A stretch of DNA of 5,101 nucleotides from Devosia equisanguinis (GTDB lineage Bacteria; Pseudomonadota; Alphaproteobacteria; Rhizobiales; Hyphomicrobiaceae), in assembly GCA_945901835.1 (NCBI GenBank), contig CAMDMH010000311.1:1-5101 (forward strand), written 5' to 3'. The notes under the pieces were generated by a model. It was not told the origin of the DNA and did not search any database. It saw only the letters and a program-made list of their open reading frames with translations. Shown one piece after another: positions 1 through 5,101 of the stretch (within the stretch, counting starts at the first letter, position 1; each line of letters opens with the position of its first letter). Position numbers and translations under genes: made by a program.

Positions 1-658
1 CTTCCTGACGAAAGGTCTTGACCGTCTGGGAGGCGGATCCGACGCGAGAAAACGTCTCGAAGAAATGGACGATCGCCTCCCTGACCTGCATGTCCGGGTC
101 AAGCACGACATTGCCGGAATGGTCATAGACCAGCCCGGTTGGCAGGGGGCAACGAAACTCGCCCCGCTTGGCTTTGTTGAGGATGCCGCCGCGCAATCTG
201 GCCTTGATCACGTGCAGCTCGGCTTCGCTCATAGTCCCCTTGAGGCCGAGCAGGAGCCGATCGTTGAAACTTGCCGGATCATAGATACCGTCTTCGTCGA
301 GAATCAGGGTGTCGGCAAGGGCACAGATCTCCAGAAGACGCTGCCAGTCGGCATTGTTGCGCGCCAGACGAGAAACTTCCAGGCCCATCACGATGCCGGC
401 GTGGCCCATGCCGACGTCGCTGACCAACCGCTGAAACCCCTCGCGCTAAGCCGCCGACGCGCCGGATTCGGCTTGATCGTTGTCGATGACGATAACCTGC
501 TCATCGCGCCAGCCGAGGGCGACGGCGCGACCGCGCAGCGCATATTGCCGCTTGGCGCTCTCGGTGTTCTCAACGACCTGCCGCATCGAAGACTGCCGGA
601 TGTACAGATAAGCGCCACGCTCAAGGTGATGAGGCTGGACTTTGTTATGTACGTTCAT
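1..658 (-). pseudogene. Serine recombinase, N-terminal part, interrupted by in-frame TAG and cut by window edge
   Basis: Site-specific serine recombinase (resolvase/invertase N-terminal domain), expected to cut and rejoin DNA through a serine-DNA intermediate for movement of its own element. Start ATG at 658 has a strong ribosome site (GGAGGG, four bases upstream). Residues 19-23 read YIRQS, the family Y-x-R-x-S motif, with S23 the likely nucleophile. Codon 71 is TAG (446-448). Beyond it the same frame is open for another 148 codons to the window edge and continues the catalytic domain: VSRLAR at 95-100 matches the conserved arginine motif, then a long helix with MSEAELHVIKARLRGG, then the start of the DNA-binding recombinase domain. 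A single point mutation therefore seems to have broken the gene; a 70-aa product would lack the catalytic arginines. The C-terminal part lies outside the window. The family call is secure; pseudogene status assumes no readthrough or suppression. Confidence 0.88.
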
Positions 659-939
659 GGTGCCCTCCGCTCGCCGATACTCGTCGCAATTGTCGCAAGA
701 ACGTGAACGACGGCGTTGTGTCCGCCGGATACCGGCCAACTGGCCGACGGTGGAGCGACCTGCTCTTGGGGCGAGCGTGCTGTTGCGATCAGCGCTCGCG
801 CCCATCCCCACATGCCCCGGCGCAGAAACAGCACGAGGCCGCTTCGGGCCTCGAGCGGCAGCGCTTCGCCGAGTGCTGCGCGACGCAGTACTTCGTATGC
901 AGTACTTCGTATTGGGCCGCGATGGCCGACGATGCACAT
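655..939 (-). CDS. Small hypothetical protein of the recombinase element (up to 94 aa)
   Basis: I do not recognise a named domain. The frame is kept open between the HTH gene and the recombinase, and its TGA (657-655) overlaps the recombinase ATG as ATGA, the usual sign of translational coupling. This is the main reason to think it is real. The likely genuine core starts around YEVLRRAALGEALP (residues 15-28) and includes a short hydrophobic and tryptophan-containing stretch, FLRRGMWGWARALIA (38-52). Small proteins of this kind commonly sit before such recombinases (from memory, not checked). The start is doubtful: ATG 939 has no ribosome site, and the first 14 residues cross a tandem 14-bp duplication that alters the frame, so the native N-terminus may have been lost. 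An accessory role for the recombinase is inference. Confidence 0.5.
   Translation of the reverse strand: MCIVGHRGPIRSTAYEVLRRAALGEALPLEARSGLVLFLRRGMWGWARALIATARSPQEQVAPPSASWPVSGGHNAVVHVLATIATSIGERRAP
885..912. repeat. Perfect tandem duplication, 14 bp x 2
   Basis: GCAGTACTTCGTAT occurs twice back to back (885-898 and 899-912) with no mismatch. The unit is not a multiple of three, so the second copy shifts the reading frame across the 5' part of the small minus-strand gene. It may be a slippage duplication or the footprint of a past insertion and excision. Only two copies exist, so it is not a CRISPR or an iteron array. Confidence 0.9.
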
Positions 940-958
940 GCCGATGACGCGACGCAGT

Positions 959-1420
959 TCACCTGCGGGTTTTTTTTAACACCCGCTCGATCGTCCTGGG
1001 ATGCAGCTCGACATCGAGTTCGTCGCGGACCAGCTTTGCCAGTTCGCGTGCGCGGAGGGGTTCGCCGGCAACCACCCGCGCCCGCAGGAATGCGAGAACA
1101 TCGTCGTCGACCTTGTGAGGACCACGCGGCCCCGGCTTTGCCGGTACCAGTCCGGCGATCCCGGCCGCGTCGAAGTCCGCCTTGGCTTGATAGTAGGTCG
1201 GCCTGGATACGCCGTACTCGCCGGACGCCTCCGTCACCGACACTTTGTCGATGGAGACGCGACGCAGCAGCTCGTATCTGACCTGCACGACATCGTGCGG
1301 ATCGAAGAACTCGCTGGACCGAAACTTGTGGTCGCGCACTTTGTCCGGCGCAGGATTGAAGGTGCCCTCTTCGATGAGGGCGTCGGCCTTCGACCGCTTG
1401 CTGTCGTGCTTCGGGGGCAT
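959..1420 (-). CDS. Winged helix-turn-helix protein of the recombinase element
   Basis: A 153-aa DNA-binding protein of the helix-turn-helix type found in IS630-like transposase N-termini and in small accessory proteins beside serine recombinases. After a charged N-terminus (1-45), residues 47-92 form the first HTH: VRYELLRRVSIDKVSV, then the recognition part EYGVSRPTYYQAKADF and the typical GIAGLVP turn. A basic linker, KPGPRGPHKV (95-104), leads to a second winged-helix segment (105-150) containing LAKLVRDELDVELHPRTIERVL. It is the first gene of the minus-strand cassette and ends 19 bp before the small gene. A run of eight A lies just before its stop. Its role, regulator or DNA-targeting partner of the recombinase, is inferred. 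Start ATG 1420 has only a weak ribosome site but is the first in-frame ATG ahead of the domain. Confidence 0.78.
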   Translation of the reverse strand: MPPKHDSKRSKADALIEEGTFNPAPDKVRDHKFRSSEFFDPHDVVQVRYELLRRVSIDKVSVTEASGEYGVSRPTYYQAKADFDAAGIAGLVPAKPGPRGPHKVDDDVLAFLRARVVAGEPLRARELAKLVRDELDVELHPRTIERVLKKTRR

Positions 1421-1459
1421 CGCAGGCTCTATGCGTACGACGCGGCACGTGTGTATTTA

Positions 1460-1489
1460 TAATTACGCCGCTCCTTAAGCTTTCGTCAA
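1460..1489 (-). promoter_or_regulatory. Possible sigma-70 promoter for the HTH / small protein / recombinase operon
   Basis: On the minus strand TTGACG (1489-1484) is followed after 18 bases by TAATTA (1465-1460), inside an AT-rich patch running TAATTATAAAT. The -35 box is five of six to consensus and the -10 is weaker. It lies 40 bp upstream of the HTH start in an otherwise GC-rich region and points toward the operon. No transcript evidence is available. Confidence 0.4.
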
Positions 1490-1520
1490 GCCATCTCTCG
1501 CCCACTTCTGGCACGATCAT

Positions 1521-1543
1521 GCGATAATATCTAGTATAATCGC
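1521..1543. repeat. Imperfect 23-bp AT-rich palindrome, possible operator or element-end site
   Basis: The arms GCGAT and ATCGC enclose an AT-rich core with CTAG near its centre. Symmetry is broken at three base pairs around the middle and one nearer the arm. It lies about 30 bp upstream of the possible -35 box of the HTH operon and is one of the few AT-rich spots in the window. It could bind a dimeric protein such as the element's HTH protein or recombinase; that is inference. Confidence 0.3.
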
Positions 1544-1597
1544 TCATGAGATCCATCCCGCGGCAAAATCCATCTTACATTGGCGGCGTAATTACCT

Positions 1598-1945
1598 TTA
1601 CGCATCGTCGGGTGACCGCGTCGTCGATTGACCCGAAATGCGAGCCACCAGATCGGCCAGTTCCACCAGGTCGGCGAACCGCACGATCGCCCGCCCATTG
1701 CCGATCACGACTTCCGGATCCGAACTCACAAGATCCGTCCATTGCGGCGGAACCGACCAGGTGCCGGTATCTTCCGCCTGCAGCAAAATACGTTCACCGT
1801 GGCGATTGTATCGTCGGCCGACACACGGCAGCCGCCGTGAAAACAGCGGGTGAAACGGATGCGTCACCAGAACCAAATGCTGTTCTGCGCTGGTCGAGGC
1901 TGCATTCCCTTGTGTGTTACAAGCAACCCGAAACGGCGCCAGCAT
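1598..1945 (-). CDS. DUF5372-like small protein
   Basis: A 115-aa frame whose central part looks like the DUF5372 family, small proteins of unknown function often beside serine recombinases (recalled, not searched). Recognisable parts are THPFHPL (28-34), RRYNRHGERILL (44-55), SVPPQWTDLV (64-73) and the terminal helix FADLVELADLVARI (90-103). The start is uncertain. ATG 1945 has no clear ribosome site; the conserved part begins at an in-frame GTG at 1867; and the frame is open further upstream to a stop at 2035-2033, so it may once have followed or overlapped another gene. It lies upstream of the HTH operon, not downstream of the recombinase as I would expect, so it may belong to a second, mostly lost element copy. 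Confidence 0.55.
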   Translation of the reverse strand: MLAPFRVACNTQGNAASTSAEQHLVLVTHPFHPLFSRRLPCVGRRYNRHGERILLQAEDTGTWSVPPQWTDLVSSDPEVVIGNGRAIVRFADLVELADLVARISGQSTTRSPDDA

Positions 1946-2066
1946 TCGGCCGCCGAACGGGCTTGCGCACCCTCGTTGCCACCGCCAAGATCGCGGCTCT
2001 ACACGCCCGGCGCCCGCCGAACGCCGCCCACGTCACGCCACACGCTTCCAGCACCGCCGCCTGTCC

Positions 2067-2071
2067 AAGGA
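2067..2071 (+). promoter_or_regulatory. Ribosome binding site of hmgA
   Basis: AAGGA lies seven bases before ATG 2079. It supports this start over the longer open frame that extends upstream to 1914, whose extra 55 residues are arginine- and proline-rich and unlike the family. Confidence 0.65.
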
Positions 2072-2078
2072 CCCCACG

Positions 2079-3422
2079 ATGACCAAAGCCAAGCGTCCCG
2101 ACACCAACTCACGGTCGGAGCCTGCTTACATGTCCGGCTTCGGCAACAGCTTCGCCACCGAGGCGATAGCAGGCGCATTGCCGGTTGGCCGCAACTCGCC
2201 GCAGCGCTGCGCCTTCGGACTTTACGCCGAGCAGCTCTCCGGCTCACCCTTCACCGCCCCGCGCGGCGCCAACCAGCGCTCTTGGCTCTATCGCATCCGC
2301 CCCGCCGTCCGGCACCACGGCCGCTTCAAACAGGTCGACGCTGGCAACTGGCGCACCGCCCCCTGCCTGGTAGAATCCGAGCTGCCCATCGGCCAGTTGC
2401 GCTGGAGCCCGACACCGATCCCTGACAAGCCTCTGACTTTCATCGAGGGGCTCTCGACGATGACGACGGCCGGCGATGCCAACGCCCAGTCCGGCATGGC
2501 AGCTCACGTCTATACCGTCACGCGCTCGATGCCCAACCAGTACCTCTTCAATGCCGACGCCGAGATGATGGTCGTCCCCCAGGAGGGCGCGCTACGCCTA
2601 CGCACCGAGTTCGGTGTGATCGAGGTCTCCCCGGGCGAGATCGCATTGCTTCCCCGCGGCATGATCTTCGCCGTGGACCTGAAGGACGGCCCGGCACGCG
2701 GCTACGTGTGCGAAAACTACGGCGGCGCGTTCACGCTACCCGAGCGCGGACCGATCGGCGCCAACTGCCTCGCCAACCAGCGCGACTTCCTGACCCCCGT
2801 CGCCGCCTACGAGGACCGCGAGGACGCCGGCGAGATCTTCGTCAAATGGTGCGGCCGCCTGTACCGGTCCGAGATCGGCCATTCGCCCCTGGACGTCGTC
2901 GCCTGGCACGGCAACTATGCGCCTTGCAAATACGACCTGCGCCACTTCTCACCGGTCGGCGCGATCTCGTTCGACCACCCGGACCCGTCGATCTACACGG
3001 TGCTGACTTCGCCGTCCGAAACGCCCGGCACCGCCAACATCGACTTCGTCATCTTCCCCGAGCGGTGGGCGGTTGCCGAGAACACGTTCCGGCCGCCATG
3101 GTATCACCGCAACATCATGTCGGAGTTCATGGGCCTGATTTATGGCCAGTACGACGCCAAGCCACACGGCTTCGTGCCGGGCGGCATGAGCCTCCACAAC
3201 TGCATGATGCCTCACGGCCCCGACAACGATGCCTTCGAGCACGCCAGCACCGTCGAGCTGAAGCCGGTCAAGCTGACGAACACCATGGCCTTCATGTTCG
3301 AGACCCGCTACCCGCAGCACTTGACGCGCTATGCATCGAACCTGCCGACCAGACAGGACGACTATGCCGATTGCTGGTCGGGCCTGCAAAAGCGCTTCGA
3401 CCTCAGCATCAAGCAGAGCTGA
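2079..3422 (+). CDS. hmgA: Homogentisate 1,2-dioxygenase
   Basis: Cytoplasmic non-haem iron(II) dioxygenase that opens the ring of homogentisate with O2 to give maleylacetoacetate in tyrosine/phenylalanine catabolism. The product is 447 aa, full length for the family. The N-terminus reads YMSGFGNSFATEA (17-29), then LPVGRNSPQR and GLYAEQLSGSPFTAPR (48-62), both family signatures. The iron ligands matching human H335, E341 and H371 are H343 and E349 (in WYHRNIMSEFMG) and H379 (in MMPHGPD). H300 in FDHPDPS matches the human catalytic base H292. No frameshift or missing key residue is seen. Fumarylacetoacetase and maleylacetoacetate isomerase genes, common partners, are absent from the window. 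It converges with an XRE-type regulator 14 bp downstream. I could not place a convincing promoter in the GC-rich 1946-2066 stretch. Confidence 0.97.
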   Translation: MTKAKRPDTNSRSEPAYMSGFGNSFATEAIAGALPVGRNSPQRCAFGLYAEQLSGSPFTAPRGANQRSWLYRIRPAVRHHGRFKQVDAGNWRTAPCLVESELPIGQLRWSPTPIPDKPLTFIEGLSTMTTAGDANAQSGMAAHVYTVTRSMPNQYLFNADAEMMVVPQEGALRLRTEFGVIEVSPGEIALLPRGMIFAVDLKDGPARGYVCENYGGAFTLPERGPIGANCLANQRDFLTPVAAYEDREDAGEIFVKWCGRLYRSEIGHSPLDVVAWHGNYAPCKYDLRHFSPVGAISFDHPDPSIYTVLTSPSETPGTANIDFVIFPERWAVAENTFRPPWYHRNIMSEFMGLIYGQYDAKPHGFVPGGMSLHNCMMPHGPDNDAFEHASTVELKPVKLTNTMAFMFETRYPQHLTRYASNLPTRQDDYADCWSGLQKRFDLSIKQS

Positions 3423-3435
3423 ACCGAGCGTTCAG
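3419..3435. terminator. Weak hairpin between convergent genes
   Basis: CTGAAC (3419-3424) and GTTCAG (3430-3435) form a perfect 6-bp stem with a 5-base loop. It overlaps the hmgA stop and lies two bases before the end of the facing regulator gene. A shared bidirectional terminator would fit the convergent layout, but there is no T-run on either side. Confidence 0.25.
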
Positions 3436-3436
3436 A

Positions 3437-4210
3437 TCAGCCGCGCCTGCCGCGCACCGACTTCGGAACGCCTGCCGCCATGCCGGCCTCGAACGCGGGA
3501 TGATCGCCGAACAGGTCGTCTCCGAGTTCGTCGACCATCAGCGGCGTGAAGCCCATCCTCTCACTTTCGGACGCAGGTACCGCGATGGCGTCGCTGAACA
3601 GTACGCCGTCGTGGAAGAAGTAGTTGATCGTCGTCCGAAAAGTGCCGATCTCGTCGGCGTCCTCGATCCGCAGAACGCTTCGCGTCGTCGTCACGATGCT
3701 GGCCACTTCTCGCTTCCTGATAGCGCGTTGCAAAGCGCTGTCTTCCAGGATCGAACGCAGCACCCCGCAGGCAACCGGCGCGAGATCCCGGCCGATCCAA
3801 TCGACGATCTGGGGCCGCTTTTGGATCGCAGGCCCCGACAAGGCCTCCAGCCTGAGCTTGTTGGACCGCGAAAGCGCCCGCGGCAACCCACTGCGACCGA
3901 CCGATGTCGTGAGCGAGGACACCAACTCGCTCGGCAACCGATGCGACAGATCGATGAGCCTTCCCACCAACTCCGGAGACGGCTCGGTTTCTTCACGCTC
4001 CACTGCAGCCAGCCGCTTGGGCTGTAGTGAGCACAAGTCAGCCATTCTCTGCAGGCTGAGCCCATGCCTGAGCCTGAAAAGATGGACGAACCTACTACAG
4101 ATAGTCACGCGGCACGCGTCCCGAATTGTCCTTGTTTCAGAGGGGTAGCCTGGACAGGCTGTCAAATTTGACGCGGCGGAGGCATATGTCGATACGATCC
4201 GCCGGCACAA
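3437..4210 (-). CDS. XRE-type helix-turn-helix regulator with unrecognised C-terminal region
   Basis: Putative cytoplasmic DNA-binding regulator. Residues 40-96 (counted from TTG 4210) form an XRE/Cro-C1-like HTH: RFVHLFRLRHGLSLQRMADL, then SLQPKRLAAVEREETEPSPE and LIDLSHRLPSEL. Residues 97-257 form a larger region with ILEDSALQRAIRKREVASIV and, later, TINYFFHDGVLFSDAIAVPA. I do not recognise it; it may sense a ligand or bind a partner. It has no membrane segment. The start is uncertain: 4210 is a TTG without a good ribosome site, and a GTG at 4108 (223 aa) falls just before the HTH. It faces hmgA and lies downstream of the cytochrome gene on the same strand, 116 bp away. Control of either neighbour is only a possibility. 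A toxin-antitoxin or phage-repressor role is not supported by a visible partner. Confidence 0.7.
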   Translation of the reverse strand: MCRRIVSTYASAASNLTACPGYPSETRTIRDACRVTICSRFVHLFRLRHGLSLQRMADLCSLQPKRLAAVEREETEPSPELVGRLIDLSHRLPSELVSSLTTSVGRSGLPRALSRSNKLRLEALSGPAIQKRPQIVDWIGRDLAPVACGVLRSILEDSALQRAIRKREVASIVTTTRSVLRIEDADEIGTFRTTINYFFHDGVLFSDAIAVPASESERMGFTPLMVDELGDDLFGDHPAFEAGMAAGVPKSVRGRRG

Positions 4211-4272
4211 CTGTCATGTAACCATATTGCAAATCGCGGCAGATCCCACCTCGGCCGGGACGCCTAGCCTAC

Positions 4273-4291
4273 GCCGCTTGATTTGAGCGGC
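4273..4291 (-). terminator. Possible hairpin after the cytochrome gene
   Basis: GCCGCT and AGCGGC form a 6-bp stem with a 7-base loop, about 35 bases past the cytochrome stop and before the regulator start. No T-run follows, so intrinsic termination is doubtful. The rest of 4211-4326 shows no convincing gene. Confidence 0.25.
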
Positions 4292-4326
4292 AGGTTCGTA
4301 TGTGGGCGCGAACGCGCTTCACCCCG

Positions 4327-4782
4327 TCAGGTCGGATCGGGATACTGCGGCTTCGCCCCGGGACTACGGCGCGGCACGAGCGTCGGCCCGGCGCTTTCCT
4401 GACGCAGACTATCCACGTAAGCGATCAGCCGCTCGATCTCCGGGTTGGACAAACGGACGTCCGGCATGCCGTCATGCGGGAGGATCAGCACGTTTCGTAT
4501 GCGGGTAGCCGTCTGATCCGGCCGGTTGGCGATCCCATTGAACGTCGGCACACCCTCTTTCGTGGTCACCCCGGCACGTCCGTTCGCCATCATGTGACAC
4601 GAACTGCACAGCCGGTCTGCGATGACGGCGCCTTCCTTCACCAGATCCTCGTAGGTCGGCGGCATGCCTTGCGCCGAGGCGCTCCCGCCGACGCACGCCA
4701 TCACCCCGGCGACGAGGATCGGCCGCAGCAAGACGCGGGCGAATGAAGCAAAGCCGGGCAAAGAAAAGCGATTGAAAGCCAT
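4327..4782 (-). CDS. Exported monohaem cytochrome c
   Basis: Small class-I-like c-type cytochrome carrying electrons in the periplasm. A signal peptide covers residues 1-37: basic FARVLLR, hydrophobic PILVAGVMACVGG, then the ASA/Q cleavage motif. C59-S-S-C62-H63 is the single CxxCH haem site, with H63 the proximal ligand. M106 in HDGMPDVRLS is the likely distal ligand, followed by the usual C-terminal helix NPEIERLIAYVDSLR (113-127). A proline-rich tail of about 23 residues follows and is longer than a minimal cytochrome needs. Start ATG 4782 gives a complete signal peptide; the nearest ribosome-like sequence, GGGGA, is rather far (11 bases). No oxidase or dehydrogenase partner is in the window, so its donor and acceptor are unknown. 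Confidence 0.9.
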   Translation of the reverse strand: MAFNRFSLPGFASFARVLLRPILVAGVMACVGGSASAQGMPPTYEDLVKEGAVIADRLCSSCHMMANGRAGVTTKEGVPTFNGIANRPDQTATRIRNVLILPHDGMPDVRLSNPEIERLIAYVDSLRQESAGPTLVPRRSPGAKPQYPDPT

Positions 4783-4819
4783 GGCGGTCGCATTCCCCGA
4801 GTGAACCGGAAATCATCGC

Positions 4820-4836
4820 GGGACAACAATTGCCCC
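4820..4836. promoter_or_regulatory. Interrupted palindrome upstream of the cytochrome gene
   Basis: GGG-a-CAA-caa-TTG-c-CCC is symmetric at six of seven arm positions and lies 38-54 bp upstream of the cytochrome start, where an operator could sit. I see no clear -35/-10 pair in 4783-4958. Chance symmetry is quite possible. Confidence 0.2.
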
Positions 4837-4958
4837 ACTCGCCCCGACATCGACGACGACGCCGAAACGAACCCACTTTTCCGACAACTCAGACTGGCGG
4901 AAATGAGCGACGCGCCCCTTGCGCGATATCAACCGACCGCACACTTTCAGCCACGTGA

Positions 4959-5101
4959 TTACCCCGTCATGACCTCTGCCGGCCTGACCGCGGCGATCGA
5001 CCGGTAGGGTCGTGGCGCGGTTGCGACCGCAACGCGGGCGAGGCGCTCTATGTTCTTGGCCAGATCGAAGCGGCGATTGAAGCGCCATTCGTAGGATGCG
5101 A
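4959..5101 (-). CDS. IS1595/ISXO2-family transposase, C-terminal end (partial)
   Basis: An open frame enters from the right edge with no start in the window and ends at TAA (4961-4959), giving 46 residues. It begins ASYEWRFNRRFDLAKNIERL, the conserved EWRFNRRFDL ending of IS1595 (ISXO2-like) DDE transposases. After it comes ARVAVATAPRPYRSIAAV, matching the family's usual basic, proline-containing tail. The catalytic residues lie outside the window. The stop is where such proteins normally end, so the visible part looks intact. The insertion sequence end and inverted repeat should lie shortly beyond the stop, between about 4880 and 4950, but cannot be fixed without the other end. The element sits directly upstream of the cytochrome gene and could affect its expression. 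Confidence 0.8.
   Translation of the reverse strand, partial: ASYEWRFNRRFDLAKNIERLARVAVATAPRPYRSIAAVRPAEVMTG

Larger units (their letters stand above)
1..1543 (-). mobile_element. Serine-recombinase mobile element (cassette HTH, small protein, recombinase), right part only
   Basis: Three minus-strand genes in tight order (19-bp gap, then 4-bp ATGA overlap) form a unit typical of self-mobilising serine-recombinase elements. The true ends are not defined. The right boundary is placed loosely at the AT-rich palindrome; the left end lies beyond the window. The recombinase nonsense codon suggests this copy cannot move by itself. Confidence 0.5.

Noticed and set aside
65..706. 213-aa plus-strand open frame
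   Set aside because: It is antisense to the recombinase, whose minus frame has clear family motifs and a good ribosome site. The plus-strand product has no recognisable features.
885..912. Possible CRISPR or iteron array
   Set aside because: There are only two 14-bp units with no spacer. This is a simple tandem duplication.
1507..1526. Sigma-54-like promoter CTGGCACG...TGCG on the plus strand
   Set aside because: The distance between the GG and GC dinucleotides is one base too short for the -24/-12 rule, the -12 element is poor, and no plus-strand gene starts nearby.
1421..1556. Minus-strand frame beginning MSDYTRYYRMIVPEVGERW
   Set aside because: It looks protein-like for about 30 residues but then runs out of frame through the HTH gene as low-complexity sequence. 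It has no ribosome site and covers the promoter region.
1914..2078. Longer N-terminus for hmgA starting at 1914
   Set aside because: The added 55 residues are unlike any homogentisate dioxygenase. The 2079 start has a ribosome site and gives the normal family length.
2708..4027. 439-aa plus-strand open frame overlapping hmgA and the regulator
   Set aside because: It is the +1 shadow of hmgA followed by antisense of the regulator. Its translation is arginine- and proline-rich low-complexity sequence with no domain, typical of GC-rich shadow frames.

Overview
The window is GC-rich, with long open frames of proteobacterial type. The homogentisate dioxygenase, the small monohaem cytochrome c and the mobile-element proteins fit an alpha- or beta-proteobacterium (Rhizobiales- or Burkholderiales-like). 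The genus cannot be fixed from sequence alone. No rRNA, tRNA or CRISPR array is visible.

Layout. Positions 1 to about 1490 hold a minus-strand mobile-element operon. A possible promoter near 1460-1489 leads into a 153-aa winged helix-turn-helix protein (1420..959). A small protein of up to 94 aa follows (939..655). Last comes a large-serine-recombinase-type gene (658 leftwards off the window edge), which overlaps the small gene by ATGA. The recombinase frame carries one in-frame TAG at codon 71 and is otherwise open to the edge, so this copy is probably a recent pseudogene. Next, 1945..1598 (minus) is a small DUF5372-like protein, a family I associate with such recombinases. It lies upstream of the operon rather than after the recombinase, which suggests remnants of two elements or a permuted arrangement.

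The centre is an intact plus-strand homogentisate 1,2-dioxygenase gene (hmgA, 2079..3422) with all iron ligands and the catalytic histidine present. It converges, 14 bp apart, with a minus-strand XRE-type helix-turn-helix regulator (3437..4210) whose large C-terminal region I do not recognise. Further right, also on the minus strand, is an exported monohaem cytochrome c (4327..4782). At the right edge is the C-terminal end of an IS1595/ISXO2-type transposase (4959..5101), running in from outside the window.

How the parts relate. hmgA performs the ring-cleavage step of tyrosine/phenylalanine catabolism but appears here without fumarylacetoacetase or maleylacetoacetate isomerase genes. It sits between a recombinase element and an insertion sequence, so this looks like an accessory or rearranged region where a catabolic gene, a regulator and an electron carrier have been brought together. 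Whether the regulator controls hmgA or the cytochrome cannot be decided from the sequence. The best leads are the compact HTH / small protein / recombinase cassette, with its translational coupling, A8 tract and tandem repeat, and the disabled state of this copy.
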